Part shown: in pieces, positions 43,606 to 52,446 of the stretch
Numbering within the stretch: position 1 is the first letter of the stretch
Layout of the letters: every line of letters begins with the position of its first letter
Source of the DNA: Herbaspirillum huttiense
GTDB taxonomy: Bacteria; Pseudomonadota; Gammaproteobacteria; Burkholderiales; Burkholderiaceae_D
Reading direction: 5' to 3'
Assembly (NCBI RefSeq): GCF_004367745.1
Contig: NZ_CP037993.1
Coordinates: 1 to 64,000, forward strand
DNA: 64,000 nucleotides
Notes under the pieces: model-generated
What the model was told of the DNA's origin: nothing
What the model saw: only the letters and a program-made list of their open reading frames with translations
Databases searched by the model: none
Program-made: the position numbers and the translations under genes

Positions 43606-45108
43606 TCAACCCTGATGCTGATCCAGCCGCATGGTGCGCTGTTGCGCGTAGTGCTGGTGCCAGGAGAACGCCTCGCCCAGCAGATGCGGCGTATGGCCAC
43701 CGGCCCGGCAGGCGCGTTCGAAGTAGTCGCGCAGCTGCGGCCGGTAATCCGGATGGCAGCACTGCTCGATCACCTTCACCGCGCGCTCGCGCGGTGCCAG
43801 GCCGCGCAGGTCGGCCAGGCCCCATTCAGTGACCAGCACGTCCACATCATGTTCGCTGTGGTCCACATGCGAGACCATGGGCACCACGCTGGAAATGGCT
43901 CCGTCCTTGGCCACCGACTTCGACACGAAGATCGATAGCTGTCCGTTGCGCGCAAAGTCGCCCGAGCCGCCGATGCCATTCATCATGTGGGTGCCGCCCA
44001 CGTGGGTGGAATTGACGTTGCCGTAGATATCGAATTCAAGCGCGGTATTGAGCCCGATGATGCCCAGCCTGCGCACCAGCTCCGGATGATTGCTGATCTC
44101 CTGCGGACGCAGCACCAGCTTGTCGCGATAGCGATCCAGGTTGGCCAGGAAATGCGCATACTTGGCCTGCGACAGCGTGATCGAGGAGGCCGAGGCAAAA
44201 GCCAGCTGGCCCGAGTCGAGCAGATCGATGGCGCTGTCCTGCAGCACTTCCGAATACATCACCAGATTGCGGAACGGTGACTCCACCAGCCCGTGCAGCA
44301 CCGCATTGGCGATGGTGCCGATGCCTGCCTGCAGTGGCGCCAGCGTATGCGGCAGACGTCCGGCTTCCACTTCGCATTCGAGGAAATGGATCACGTGACG
44401 CGCAATGGCCCGCGTCTCATCGTCCGGCGGCAGCACCGAGGAGGGGCTGTCGGGTGTTTCGGTGAGCACGATGGCCACCACTTTTTCCGGATCGAAGGGA
44501 ATGGTCGCACGGCCGATGCGATCGCCCGCTGCCGTCAGCGGGATGGGTTTGCGCTCGGGGCGTGCGGCGGGCAGATAGATGTCGTGCAGGCCCTCCAGCG
44601 CCAGCGGCACGCTGGTGTTGAGTTCGATCACGATATGCCGCGCCTGCTCCACGAAGCTGGCCGAATTGCCGACCGACATGGTCGGCACGATGCCCTCTTC
44701 GGTAATCGCCGCCGCTTCGATGACGGCGATGTCGATGCGCGAGGGCGTGCCGCTGCGCAATTGTTCGGCCGTCTCGGAGAGGTGCTGGTCGATGAACATG
44801 ACCTCGCCTGCATTGATCTTCTTGCGCAGCGTGGGATCGACCTGGAACGGCAGGCGTCGCGCCAGCAAGCCCGCTTCTGCCATGAGACCATCGCTGCCAT
44901 TGCCCAGCGAGGCCCCGGTGATGACGGTGAAATGCAGCTCTTCCTGCGCGGCGCGGTCGGCCAGCGCACGCGGCATGGCCTTGGCGTCACCGGCGCGGGT
45001 AAAGCCGCTCAGGCCGATGGTCATGCCGTTGTGGAAGAAGGTGGCCGCCTGGGCGGCGGACATGACTTTGCCGGCCAAGGCGGGCTGGCGAATGCGCTGG
45101 CTATCCAT
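43606..45108 (-). CDS. Acetyl-CoA hydrolase/succinyl-CoA:acetate CoA-transferase family
   Basis: A 500-residue family I CoA-transferase. It contains TIGLSGFTRAGDAKAMPRAL at the N-terminus, the catalytic glutamate segment LVMYSEVLQDSAIDLLDSG, and GLNTALEFDIYGNVNSTHVGG with NGIGGSGDFARNGQLSIFVSKS. This pattern fits succinyl-CoA:acetate CoA-transferases (AarC/Cat1/Ach1 group), which recycle acetate and CoA. ATG 45108 has an AGGAG site about 10 bases upstream; in-frame ATGs further upstream lack one. A divergent LysR gene lies 184 bp away and probably controls it. Confidence 0.92.
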   Translation of the reverse strand: MDSQRIRQPALAGKVMSAAQAATFFHNGMTIGLSGFTRAGDAKAMPRALADRAAQEELHFTVITGASLGNGSDGLMAEAGLLARRLPFQVDPTLRKKINAGEVMFIDQHLSETAEQLRSGTPSRIDIAVIEAAAITEEGIVPTMSVGNSASFVEQARHIVIELNTSVPLALEGLHDIYLPAARPERKPIPLTAAGDRIGRATIPFDPEKVVAIVLTETPDSPSSVLPPDDETRAIARHVIHFLECEVEAGRLPHTLAPLQAGIGTIANAVLHGLVESPFRNLVMYSEVLQDSAIDLLDSGQLAFASASSITLSQAKYAHFLANLDRYRDKLVLRPQEISNHPELVRRLGIIGLNTALEFDIYGNVNSTHVGGTHMMNGIGGSGDFARNGQLSIFVSKSVAKDGAISSVVPMVSHVDHSEHDVDVLVTEWGLADLRGLAPRERAVKVIEQCCHPDYRPQLRDYFERACRAGGHTPHLLGEAFSWHQHYAQQRTMRLDQHQG

Positions 45109-45204
45109 GAGAGTGTGCTCCTGCTCGGGTTCTTTAGGGGGTGTGAAGGGCATCCTTTGACGGACTTCTTGCATCTTGTTTGGACCAAGTATAGGAGCCG
45201 GCAG

Positions 45205-45254
45205 GTATGCACTGTATGATTAAAATTCCGCCGTTCCAGTCGGAAAATGCATAC
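45205..45254. promoter_or_regulatory. Nested dyads between CoA-transferase and LysR genes
   Basis: GTATGCA (45205-45211) faces TGCATAC (45248-45254), and inside them TTCCG (45226-45230) faces CGGAA (45241-45245). Placement in the divergent gap, 38-88 bases before the LysR ATG, suits a LysR recognition and activation site. Confidence 0.5.
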
Positions 45255-45292
45255 TTCCCCGCCACCCTGAAACACCGCCGAAAGCCGCTGCC

Positions 45293-46192
45293 ATGGACAT
45301 CCGCGCCCTGCGCTACTTCACCGAGACGGTCCGCCTGGCCAGCTTCAGCCGCGCCGCCGATGCCTTGCACGTGACCCAGTCCACCGTCAGCAAGATGGTG
45401 CGCCAGCTGGAAGACGAGGTTGACGCCCCGCTGCTGGTGCGCGATGGCCGCCGCCTGCAGCTCACCGATACCGGACGCGTGGTGTATGAGCAGGGCCAGC
45501 AGATCCTGGCCTCCATGCAGCGGCTGGACGCCGAGGTGCGCGATACCAAGGCGCTGCGCTGCGGCCGTCTGGAGATCGGCATCCCGCCCATGATCAACAT
45601 CCTCTGCACCCCGGTGCTGAAGGCCTTCCGCGAACGCCATCCCGAGATCGCCATCGTCCTGAAGGAAGATACCGGCCCGCAGATCGAAGAGCGCGTGGCC
45701 AATGGCGAACTGGAAATCGGCATGACGGTCCTGCCCGCTGATCCGGAACTGGAATTGCAGACCCTGCCGGTGGCGCGCTATCCCATGTGGGCCGTGGCCC
45801 AGGCCGGCCGCTTCCAGAAGAACCGCGCCACCCTGCGCTGCGCCCAGCTCGATGGCATGCCGCTGGTGCTGCTCAACAACGAGTTCGGCCTCACCCGCAG
45901 CCTGCGCGGCATGTTCGGGGAATTGGACATCCGGCCCGAGATCGTGGCCCAGAGCGCCCAGTGGGACTGGCTGGTGGCCATGGCCCTGGCCGGCATGGGG
46001 GCGGCGCTGCTGCCCGAACCCTTCATCCACCGCCTCGCCACCGACCAGCTGCAGGCGGTGCGGCTGGTGGAGCCGGAAGTGCAATGGCAGGTTGCCTATG
46101 TCACACGCGGCGGCGGGTATCTCTCGCATGCGGCGCGGGCGTGGATGGCCTTGAGCGAAGAATTGTTTGCGGGTGGCCGCGTGCGCAGGTAA
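45293..46192 (+). CDS. LysR-family transcriptional regulator
   Basis: A 299-residue regulator that begins directly with the winged helix (MDIRALRYFTETVRLASFSRAADALHVTQSTVSKMVRQLEDEV) and has an effector domain from about 90. The start is unambiguous because the family fold begins at the ATG. The divergent CoA-transferase is its likely target. The 248 bases that follow before the FUSC gene show no feature. Confidence 0.92.
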   Translation: MDIRALRYFTETVRLASFSRAADALHVTQSTVSKMVRQLEDEVDAPLLVRDGRRLQLTDTGRVVYEQGQQILASMQRLDAEVRDTKALRCGRLEIGIPPMINILCTPVLKAFRERHPEIAIVLKEDTGPQIEERVANGELEIGMTVLPADPELELQTLPVARYPMWAVAQAGRFQKNRATLRCAQLDGMPLVLLNNEFGLTRSLRGMFGELDIRPEIVAQSAQWDWLVAMALAGMGAALLPEPFIHRLATDQLQAVRLVEPEVQWQVAYVTRGGGYLSHAARAWMALSEELFAGGRVRR

Positions 46193-46440
46193 AGAGAAAA
46201 GAGCGTACCGGAGCGCCTCGGTGCAAAAAGCGTCAGCATTCCATTTTGGAATGGAATTGGTGAATTTAAGTCATGCCATGAATACAGCCAGATTCCTATA
46301 CTGGTCCTGCCGATACCTGCCGCCCCTCCTCACTCGTGAATTCGGAACCGGAATGACGTCTTGACGCCGTGAGTGCGCAGGTGTCGGCACTCTCCACGAG
46401 TGCCCTGCCCTCCACCACCTGCCCGCTCGCCAGCACGATC

Positions 46441-48612
46441 ATGCCGCCGCTCTTGTCGTCGCGTTTTTCCGTCCGTTTTTCCCTCTATCGATTCCTGCTG
46501 CTGCACTACTGCCGGCGCTGCCGCACCCGTGTCGAGCGCTGGCGCCTGCAGTTCCCGCTGCGCCACGCCAACCTCTCCGAGGGCCTGCGTGCGGCCTGCG
46601 GGGCGGCGGCCATGCTGCTGCTGGGCGAGTGGCTGGGCAATCCCCTGTTCTCGTGGGCGGCCATCGGCGCCTTCCTGACCAGCCTGGCCGACAGCGCCGG
46701 TTCCAATCGCGCGCGCCTGGCCTCCATGGGCGGCTTCGCGCTGGCCTCGACGCTGGGCGGCATGATCGCCGCCAGCGCCGCCAGCTGGCGCGTGGAAGCG
46801 GGTTTGCTGACCATCATGGCCTGCGCCGGCGTGGCCGGCTTCTCGCGCATCTACGGGGCCGCAGCGGGTCTGGTGCTGATGCTGGCGGCGGGCGTCTCGG
46901 CCATCATGGCCGATGCGCCGGTGGTGCTGTGGCCGCTGGCGCAGAGCCATGTCCTGATCTATTTCGCCGGTTGCCTGTGGGCGCTGCTGCTGGGCTTGAC
47001 GGTGTGGCGCATCCACCCCTTCGCCCCGGCGCGCCAGGCGGTGGCGCGCGCCTATGGCACGCTGGCCGAACTGGCCGCCCTCGCGGCCAATACCGATGCC
47101 GCCGATCCCGCCTATGCCGTGCATGCCGCCGATCTGGCGGCCCACACCCGCCGCCATGCGCGCTTCGATCTGGCCGCCGCCCATCGCACGCTCGATGCGG
47201 TGGCGGTCGAACGCACCGAGTCCCGTCGCCTCTACGAAAATCTGCTGGTGCGGCTGGCGCGCGCCGACGCTCTCCTCGATGGCATCACCGTGCTGGCCGA
47301 CCTGCAGCTGACGCATTACCAGCCCCTGCGAGCGCGCTTGCGCAGTGCCCGCGTGCTGGGTGCGATTGCGCGCCAGCTGCAGGCCATGCAGCGCGAGATG
47401 CAGCGCGGCGAGGCGATTGCCGCCGATGAAGATGCGCGCATCATGCTGCGCCTGCGCCAGCTGGTGGCGCGCCTGCCCAGCGGCACCGGGCGGCTGTTGC
47501 AGCAGCTCGATACCCCGCTGGCCCTGGGCGCGGACGATCCGGCCCGCCTCAAGCAGGCCGCCCGCGCCGGACATCAGGCGCGCCACGGCATGTCTGCCCT
47601 GCTGCACCGCCTGCGCGCACTGGGGCGCAAGGCCGCGCTGCACGTGCGCGCCGGATCGGCGGAATGGCATCACGCCTGGCGCTGCGCGGCAGCGGCCGGG
47701 GCGACCTACCTCATCGTGCATCTGCTGGAATTGCCCTTCGGCTACTGGGCCACCATGGCCACCATGCTGGTCATGCAGCCCAGCATTGCCGACAGCTGGT
47801 CGCGCAGCATGGAGCGCGCCGTCGGCAGCGTGGTCGGCGGCGCGCTGGCCGTGGCCGTCTGCCTGGTGGTGCATTCGCCGCTGGGGCTGGCGCTGCTGGT
47901 GTTCCCGCTGACGGTACTGACGATGGCGCTGCGCCCGGTGAGCTATGGGCTGTATGCGACTTTTCTCACGCCGGTATTCGTGCTGGTGGCCGATGTCGGT
48001 GGCGATCCCGCGCATGAGCTGGCCAATGCCGCGCTGCGCGCGGGCAACAATGTCATCGGCGCGCTGGTGGCGGTGCTGGCCAGTTACCTGTTCTGGCCGC
48101 GCCGCCACGAGGCCGATCCACAGGGCCAGTTGCGCACCATGGCCGGTCTCAATCTGGCCTATCTGACGGCGGCACTGGCGGTGCACGACACGGCAGCCGA
48201 CAAGGCCCGCCTGTCGTCGCTGCATGCGCATCGCCGCGCGGCCTGCGTGGCCAACGTCGAGGCCGGTCTGCTGTTGCAACGCCTGGCGCGCGAACGCGGC
48301 TGGCCCGAACGCGATCACGGGCGCGGCCGCACGGCGGTGGCCCTGTCGCGCCGCCTGGCTGCGGCGGCCAGCCATCTGTGGGCGCATCCGCAGCCGGTCG
48401 AAGCGTCCCTGCCGGCCTGGCTCCTTGCCCTGGCGCAAGCCCTGCAGGAACAGGATGCTGCCGCATTGCAAGCCCTCACGCGCCAGCGGCCGGCCCCGGT
48501 TGAGCTGGCCCAGGCGGCGGCGGTGGAGACCGCCTGCCTGCTGGTGGCGGCACTGGAGGCCACGTCCGCTACCGGTTCGGCCGCATCAAGCGGGCCCATG
48601 CCAGGAAATTGA
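46441..48612 (+). CDS. FUSC/YccS-family membrane transporter
   Basis: A 723-residue protein of the fusaric-acid-resistance (FUSC) family. It has two blocks of TM helices: about 55-185 (LSEGLRAACGAAAMLLLGEWLGN, LASTLGGMIAASAASW) and about 410-560 (WRCAAAAGATYLIVHLLELPFGYWATMATMLVMQP with ERAVGSVVGGALA). A long cytoplasmic helical region separates them and another follows. Relatives (YccS, AaeB) export aromatic or weak organic acids. ATG 46441 is chosen; a GTG at 46369 is in frame. No membrane-fusion partner gene lies beside it. Confidence 0.82.
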   Translation: MPPLLSSRFSVRFSLYRFLLLHYCRRCRTRVERWRLQFPLRHANLSEGLRAACGAAAMLLLGEWLGNPLFSWAAIGAFLTSLADSAGSNRARLASMGGFALASTLGGMIAASAASWRVEAGLLTIMACAGVAGFSRIYGAAAGLVLMLAAGVSAIMADAPVVLWPLAQSHVLIYFAGCLWALLLGLTVWRIHPFAPARQAVARAYGTLAELAALAANTDAADPAYAVHAADLAAHTRRHARFDLAAAHRTLDAVAVERTESRRLYENLLVRLARADALLDGITVLADLQLTHYQPLRARLRSARVLGAIARQLQAMQREMQRGEAIAADEDARIMLRLRQLVARLPSGTGRLLQQLDTPLALGADDPARLKQAARAGHQARHGMSALLHRLRALGRKAALHVRAGSAEWHHAWRCAAAAGATYLIVHLLELPFGYWATMATMLVMQPSIADSWSRSMERAVGSVVGGALAVAVCLVVHSPLGLALLVFPLTVLTMALRPVSYGLYATFLTPVFVLVADVGGDPAHELANAALRAGNNVIGALVAVLASYLFWPRRHEADPQGQLRTMAGLNLAYLTAALAVHDTAADKARLSSLHAHRRAACVANVEAGLLLQRLARERGWPERDHGRGRTAVALSRRLAAAASHLWAHPQPVEASLPAWLLALAQALQEQDAAALQALTRQRPAPVELAQAAAVETACLLVAALEATSATGSAASSGPMPGN

Positions 48613-48699
48613 CGGAAACAAATTCCCCCATCCCTGTTCGAACCGGAAAAAGCGCCCCGCGCGTACCGCTTCAACAACACTCTGGATGGAAGGGAACGG

Positions 48700-49827
48700 A
48701 TGAGCCTGGATCTCGATTTTCTGTACAACATGAACGAGGGGCCGCTGCGCTCCGGCCTGATCGTATTGGGCGTGGCCCTGGTGGCGGTGGTCGTCGGCAT
48801 CGTCCTGCATCGCATGGGCATCGCCCTGGTACGACGCCTGGCGCGCGGCCGGCCCTTTACCACCACTGCCACGACCGTCACCTTCAATGCCAGCCGCACC
48901 TGCGTGATCCTCTTCATGCTGCGCCTGGTGCTGGCCGGTGCGCCGGACAATACCCCCGGCCTCACGCGCATCTCCTACCTGACCTCGGTGGCCTTCATCC
49001 TGGCGCTGACCTGGTTCCTCATGCGCTGCGTGAAATCGGTCAGCACCACGGTGGTCAACCTCAATCCCTATGATGTGGCCGACAACCTCAAGGCACGCCG
49101 CATCCTGACCCAGACCCGCGTGCTCTCGCGCAGTGCCTACTTCATCATCGCCCTGCTGGGCCTGGCCTTCGTGCTGCTGACCTTGCCCGGTGCGCGCCAG
49201 TTCGGTGCCAGCCTGCTGGCCTCGGCCGGGGTGGCCGGTATCGTCGCCGGTATCGCGGCCAAGCCGGTGCTGGGCAATTTCTTCGCCGGCCTGCAGATTG
49301 CCTTCTCGCAACCGATCCGCATCGATGACGTGCTCATCGTGAAGGGGGAATGGGGCCGTGTGGAAGAGATCACGGGCACCTTCGTCGTGGTCAGGATCTG
49401 GGATGAGCGGCGCATGATCGTGCCGCTGCAATGGTTCATCGAAAATCCCTTCGAGAACTGGACCCACACCTCCTCCACCATCCTCGGCACGGTCTTCCTG
49501 TGGCTGGATTTCGCCGTGCCGACGAACGCCATCCGCGCCGAATTCGAGCGCGTCTGCCAGACCCTGCCGCTGTGGGACAAGCGCGTCTGCGTGATGCACG
49601 TGACCGATACCAGTGAGCGCAACATGCAGGTGCGCCTGCTGGTCTCGGCCCGGGATTCGGGCTCGGCCTTCGACCTGCGCTGCCAGATCCGCGAACACAT
49701 GATCGGCTTCATCGCCAGCAATTATCCGGAAGCCCTGCCCCGCCTGCGCGCCGAGGTATCGTCGCGCAACCAGCCTGAGGCACTGGACACCATCATCGAT
49801 GGCGCGCCGGGAGAGAAAACCGGCTGA
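48700..49827 (+). CDS. MscS-family mechanosensitive channel
   Basis: A 375-residue channel protein. Hydrophobic segments lie at about 18-40, 68-85, 92-112 and 147-165, followed by the pore helix (FGASLLASAGVAGIVAGIAAKPVLGNFFAGLQIAFSQPI) and the MscS beta domain (RIDDVLIVKGEWGRVEEITGTFVVVRIWDERRMIVPLQWFIENPFENWT). It releases solutes on hypo-osmotic shock. GAAGGGAACGG gives the ribosome site. It ends in its own terminator, facing the DUF4148 cluster. Confidence 0.93.
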   Translation: MSLDLDFLYNMNEGPLRSGLIVLGVALVAVVVGIVLHRMGIALVRRLARGRPFTTTATTVTFNASRTCVILFMLRLVLAGAPDNTPGLTRISYLTSVAFILALTWFLMRCVKSVSTTVVNLNPYDVADNLKARRILTQTRVLSRSAYFIIALLGLAFVLLTLPGARQFGASLLASAGVAGIVAGIAAKPVLGNFFAGLQIAFSQPIRIDDVLIVKGEWGRVEEITGTFVVVRIWDERRMIVPLQWFIENPFENWTHTSSTILGTVFLWLDFAVPTNAIRAEFERVCQTLPLWDKRVCVMHVTDTSERNMQVRLLVSARDSGSAFDLRCQIREHMIGFIASNYPEALPRLRAEVSSRNQPEALDTIIDGAPGEKTG

Positions 49828-49837
49828 ACAAAACGAA

Positions 49838-49863
49838 GCGGGCCGCACTTGCGTGGGGCCCGC
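49838..49863 (-). terminator. 3' hairpin of DUF4148 gene 1
   Basis: GCGGGCC (49838-49844) pairs with GGCCCGC (49857-49863). On the minus strand the stem is followed by TTCGTTTTGTT, so it can terminate the gene at 49920. It is a shorter relative of the 72-bp elements at 50573 and 51408. Confidence 0.55.
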
Positions 49864-49877
49864 CTGGAGGGGAATCT

Positions 49878-49908
49878 GGCGCGCCGGCTGGTCCGGGGCG
49901 CCTTTTTT
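49878..49908 (+). terminator. Intrinsic terminator of mscS gene
   Basis: GGCGC (49878-49882) with GCGCC (49898-49902), an inner GC-rich pairing, then six T. Plus-strand orientation, 50 bases after the channel gene stop. Confidence 0.65.
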
Positions 49909-49919
49909 GCGACCGCAAC

Positions 49920-50210
49920 TTACTGATTCGAGATGGCCAGCTCGCCATTGGCGCGGGCCTGGACCAGTTCGGCGCGGACTTCATCACGGCTCTTGCCGGA
50001 GGCCACGACCTTCACGTCCTGGTCACGATCACTCACCAGCAGCTGGCCATTGGCACGGGCTTGTTGCAACTCGGCCACGACATCGGCGCGGGTCTTGGTG
50101 GAGACGAAGCGGGTTTCAGCGGGGTATTGGGCTTCAGCCATGGCAGCACCGACGGCGGTGGTCAGCAGCAGGCCGGCAAACAGGTTCTTGGCAATGTTCT
50201 TGGTGTTCAT
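49920..50210 (-). CDS. DUF4148 exported protein 1 (tandem cluster)
   Basis: A 96-residue protein with signal peptide MNTKNIAKNLFAGLLLTTAVGAAMAE and two DUF4148 blocks, STKTRADVVAELQQARANGQ and SGKSRDEVRAELVQARANGE. It is almost the same as the next copy at 50707. ATG 50210 has a GGAACC-type site upstream. Function unknown. The 496-bp gap to the next copy holds its promoter region, a dyad and the 3' element of the next gene. Confidence 0.82.
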   Translation of the reverse strand: MNTKNIAKNLFAGLLLTTAVGAAMAEAQYPAETRFVSTKTRADVVAELQQARANGQLLVSDRDQDVKVVASGKSRDEVRAELVQARANGELAISNQ

Positions 50211-50339
50211 GATGGGTTCCTTTTTCGTGAGAGAGGATGCGCACGTCAACCCGTTCCGGTGGTGGTGGATCAGTCATCGCGTGCTGTCATCTTGGTACCC
50301 AGTTTAGGGAAACACGGCACCGGGAAAAAGGTGAAAAAC

Positions 50340-50356
50340 CGGAATTCATTGTTCCG
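50340..50356. promoter_or_regulatory. Upstream dyad of DUF4148 gene 1
   Basis: CGGAAT-TCATT-GTTCCG, an imperfect inverted repeat 130 bases before the ATG. Equivalent dyads stand at the same place before the other two copies, within a conserved stretch of about 140 bp. Confidence 0.5.
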
Positions 50357-50572
50357 AAAAATACTAACAATTCGATTTCTTCAGCGATCCCCTCGTGGTC
50401 ACATGCATGACTGATAAATGAGAGCCAAATGGTCGAGTCAGTCGCGCAAGAAAACTTAGAAACAGGAATGGACGTTTCTAAGACTTTGTTGCACCAGAAA
50501 ATAAGTAAATGGGACTGCATGCTGTTCCACAAAAATGGCCAGCAAACGATGAAGAGAGGAATGCGGAAGAGC

Positions 50573-50644
50573 AAAGGCAGGCGGGCCAGATTACCGGCGA
50601 CCGAGGGGAGAGAACGTCGCTTTCATGAGGCCCGCCTGGGGAGA
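50573..50644. repeat. 72-bp intergenic repeat, copy 1
   Basis: Matches 51408-51479 at 69 of 72 positions. Its ends contain an inverted pair AGGCGGGCC (50579-50587) and GGCCCGCCT (50629-50637). It lies 3' of the DUF4148 gene at 50707. No T tract follows, so simple termination is uncertain. Confidence 0.75.
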
Positions 50645-50706
50645 AACGCTGGCACCGGCGCGGCCGGTGCGAAGTGATGCTGATACGGAGACTGATGCGT
50701 CAGGGC

Positions 50707-50997
50707 TTACTGGTTGGAGATGGCCAGTTCGCCATTGTTGCGGGCCTGGACCAGTTCGGCGCGCACTTCGTCGCGGGTCTTGGCGGAGGCCACGGCCTTG
50801 ACGTCCTGGTCACGGTCGGTCACCAGCAGCTGGCCAGTAGCGCGGGCTTGCTGGAGTTCGGCGATGACTTCGGCGCGGGTCTTGGTCGAGACGAACTTGG
50901 TGTCGGGGACACGCGAGGCTTCAGCCATGGCGGTACCGACGGCGGTGGTCAACAGCAGGCCGGCGAAGAGATTCTTTGCAATGTTCTTGGTGTTCAT
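50707..50997 (-). CDS. DUF4148 exported protein 2 (tandem cluster)
   Basis: A 96-residue near-copy of protein 1: same signal peptide, then STKTRAEVIAELQQARATGQ and SAKTRDEVRAELVQARNNGE, and the same AISNQ end. The strong likeness points to recent duplication. Ribosome site GGAACG before ATG 50997. The 563-bp gap to the next copy contains a dyad, an AT-rich stretch (51150-51240) with no gene, and the second 72-bp repeat. Confidence 0.82.
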   Translation of the reverse strand: MNTKNIAKNLFAGLLLTTAVGTAMAEASRVPDTKFVSTKTRAEVIAELQQARATGQLLVTDRDQDVKAVASAKTRDEVRAELVQARNNGELAISNQ

Positions 50998-51124
50998 GAT
51001 CGTTCCTTGGTGAGTGAGGAGATGAGCACGTCAACCTGGGCCGACGTTGGTGGTTCAGTCGTTGTGTGCTGTCATCTTGGAATCCAGTGTAGGCATCTGC
51101 AGCAAATCGATAAAGAGGCCAAAA

Positions 51125-51141
51125 CGGAATTCATCATTCCG
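51125..51141. promoter_or_regulatory. Upstream dyad of DUF4148 gene 2
   Basis: CGGAAT-TCATC-ATTCCG, a perfect 6-bp inverted repeat with a 5-bp spacer, 128 bases before the ATG. Confidence 0.5.
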
Positions 51142-51407
51142 AAATTCAGAACAAGCGGACGCAGAAAAACTTATAACTTGATATTCCTAAAACTTATAAA
51201 CGCAAAAGTCGAAATTTAAGTTTTATGACATTCGTTAAATTGTCTTTTGAAGTGCTTCTTCATAGGAGAAATGTCCTTCGAGACGAGGAAAATCGCCTTG
51301 CAGAAAACTTAGAAAATGGAATGAATGGAGCAGGCAGATTCGTGGTGGCGAAATTGCCTCCGTGCAGATCTGCAGAGGCCTGTTGAAGACGGGGGGCCGC
51401 AGGCAGG

Positions 51408-51479
51408 AAAGGCAGGCGGGCCGCACTACCGGCGACCGAGGGGAGAGAACGTCGCTTTCATGAGGCCCGCCTGGGGAGA
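51408..51479. repeat. 72-bp intergenic repeat, copy 2
   Basis: Partner of 50573-50644, with the inverted pair at 51414-51422 and 51464-51472. It lies 3' of the DUF4148 gene at 51561, the same relative position as copy 1. Confidence 0.75.
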
Positions 51480-51560
51480 GACTGTCGCACCGGGATCGCC
51501 GGTGCGTTTGCTGCGGCCCTGGCCTGGCGCGTAGGCCGGGTCAGGACGGGATGGTGCCGG

Positions 51561-51965
51561 TTACAGCGAAGGTGCTTGGGTGTTGCTGACGGCGGTGCCG
51601 TCCTGGCGGGCTTGTTGCAGCTCCTGTTGCACCTGCGCGCGGGTCATGGTCGAGTGGAAAGGCTTTTCCACCGGATATTGTTCGCTCACCAGCAGTTCAC
51701 CATTGGCGCGGGCTTGCTTGAGCTCGGCGACCACGTCGGCGCGGGTCTTGGTGGAGACGAAGGGCTTGTCGACCGGATATTGGTCGGTGACCAGCAGCTC
51801 GCCATTGGCGCGGGCCTGTTGCAGGTCGGCGATCACTTCAGCGCGGCTCTTGGTCGAGACGATCCGGGTCTCGGCAGGATACGGTGCCTCGGCCATGGCG
51901 GCGCCAACGGCGGAGGTGAGCAGCAGACCGGCAAACAGGTTCTTGGCAATATTCTTGGTGTTCAT
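51561..51965 (-). CDS. DUF4148 exported protein 3, three-repeat form
   Basis: A 134-residue member with the shared signal peptide and three DUF4148 blocks: STKSRAEVIADLQQARANGE, STKTRADVVAELKQARANGE and STMTRAQVQQELQQARQDGT. The linkers read LLVTDQYPVDKPF and LLVSEQYPVEKPF. The extra block looks like an internal duplication. Ribosome site GGAACG before ATG 51965. Function unknown. Confidence 0.82.
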   Translation of the reverse strand: MNTKNIAKNLFAGLLLTSAVGAAMAEAPYPAETRIVSTKSRAEVIADLQQARANGELLVTDQYPVDKPFVSTKTRADVVAELKQARANGELLVSEQYPVEKPFHSTMTRAQVQQELQQARQDGTAVSNTQAPSL

Positions 51966-52092
51966 GATCGTTCCTTTGTGAGTAAGAAGATGAGCACTGC
52001 AACCTGTGACTACCCTTGTGGTTCAGTCGTTGTGTGCTGTCATCGTGGAACCCAGTTTAGGGATTTCCGCCGCCGGGAAAAACCGGATAAAG

Positions 52093-52108
52093 CGGAATAC
52101 ATCATTCC
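52093..52108. promoter_or_regulatory. Upstream dyad of DUF4148 gene 3
   Basis: CGGAAT-ACATC-ATTCC, the third copy of the dyad, 128 bases before the ATG. The rest of the gap to 52446 is AT-rich with no gene seen. Confidence 0.5.
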
Positions 52109-52446
52109 AGATATGCGAACAATCAGTTTTTTCGAGGCTGTACCGGCGATTTTACGCCGCAACTGCACACGGGATTTTGACAAGAAGTTGCATTTCTTCT
52201 TCTTGGATATTGGTCTCAAGTTATTGATTTTAAAGGGCTAATGCGAAATTTCTTTCATATCGGCCTTTTAGCTGGCCCTCCATCTTTTGCGCCGCCGCAA
52301 AGATTTTTCTATTTCATCAATAGAGAATACCAATGACTTGTTCAACTATTTTGAGCAAGTTTTTCAGGCAGACGCTGTATACGATACGATATAGCGAAGC
52401 CGTGTTCCCCAGCTTTTCCCTTCATATCACTCACAGGACCAGCCCG

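Noticed and set aside
46330..48471. 713-codon minus-strand frame opposite the FUSC gene.
   Set aside because: The product is a His/Gln/Arg-rich shadow, while the plus-strand reading gives a clear membrane protein with conserved blocks.
49838..51479. CRISPR array, because of repeated units.
   Set aside because: Only two to three copies, hundreds of bases apart, each tied to a DUF4148 gene; no short regular spacers and no cas genes.
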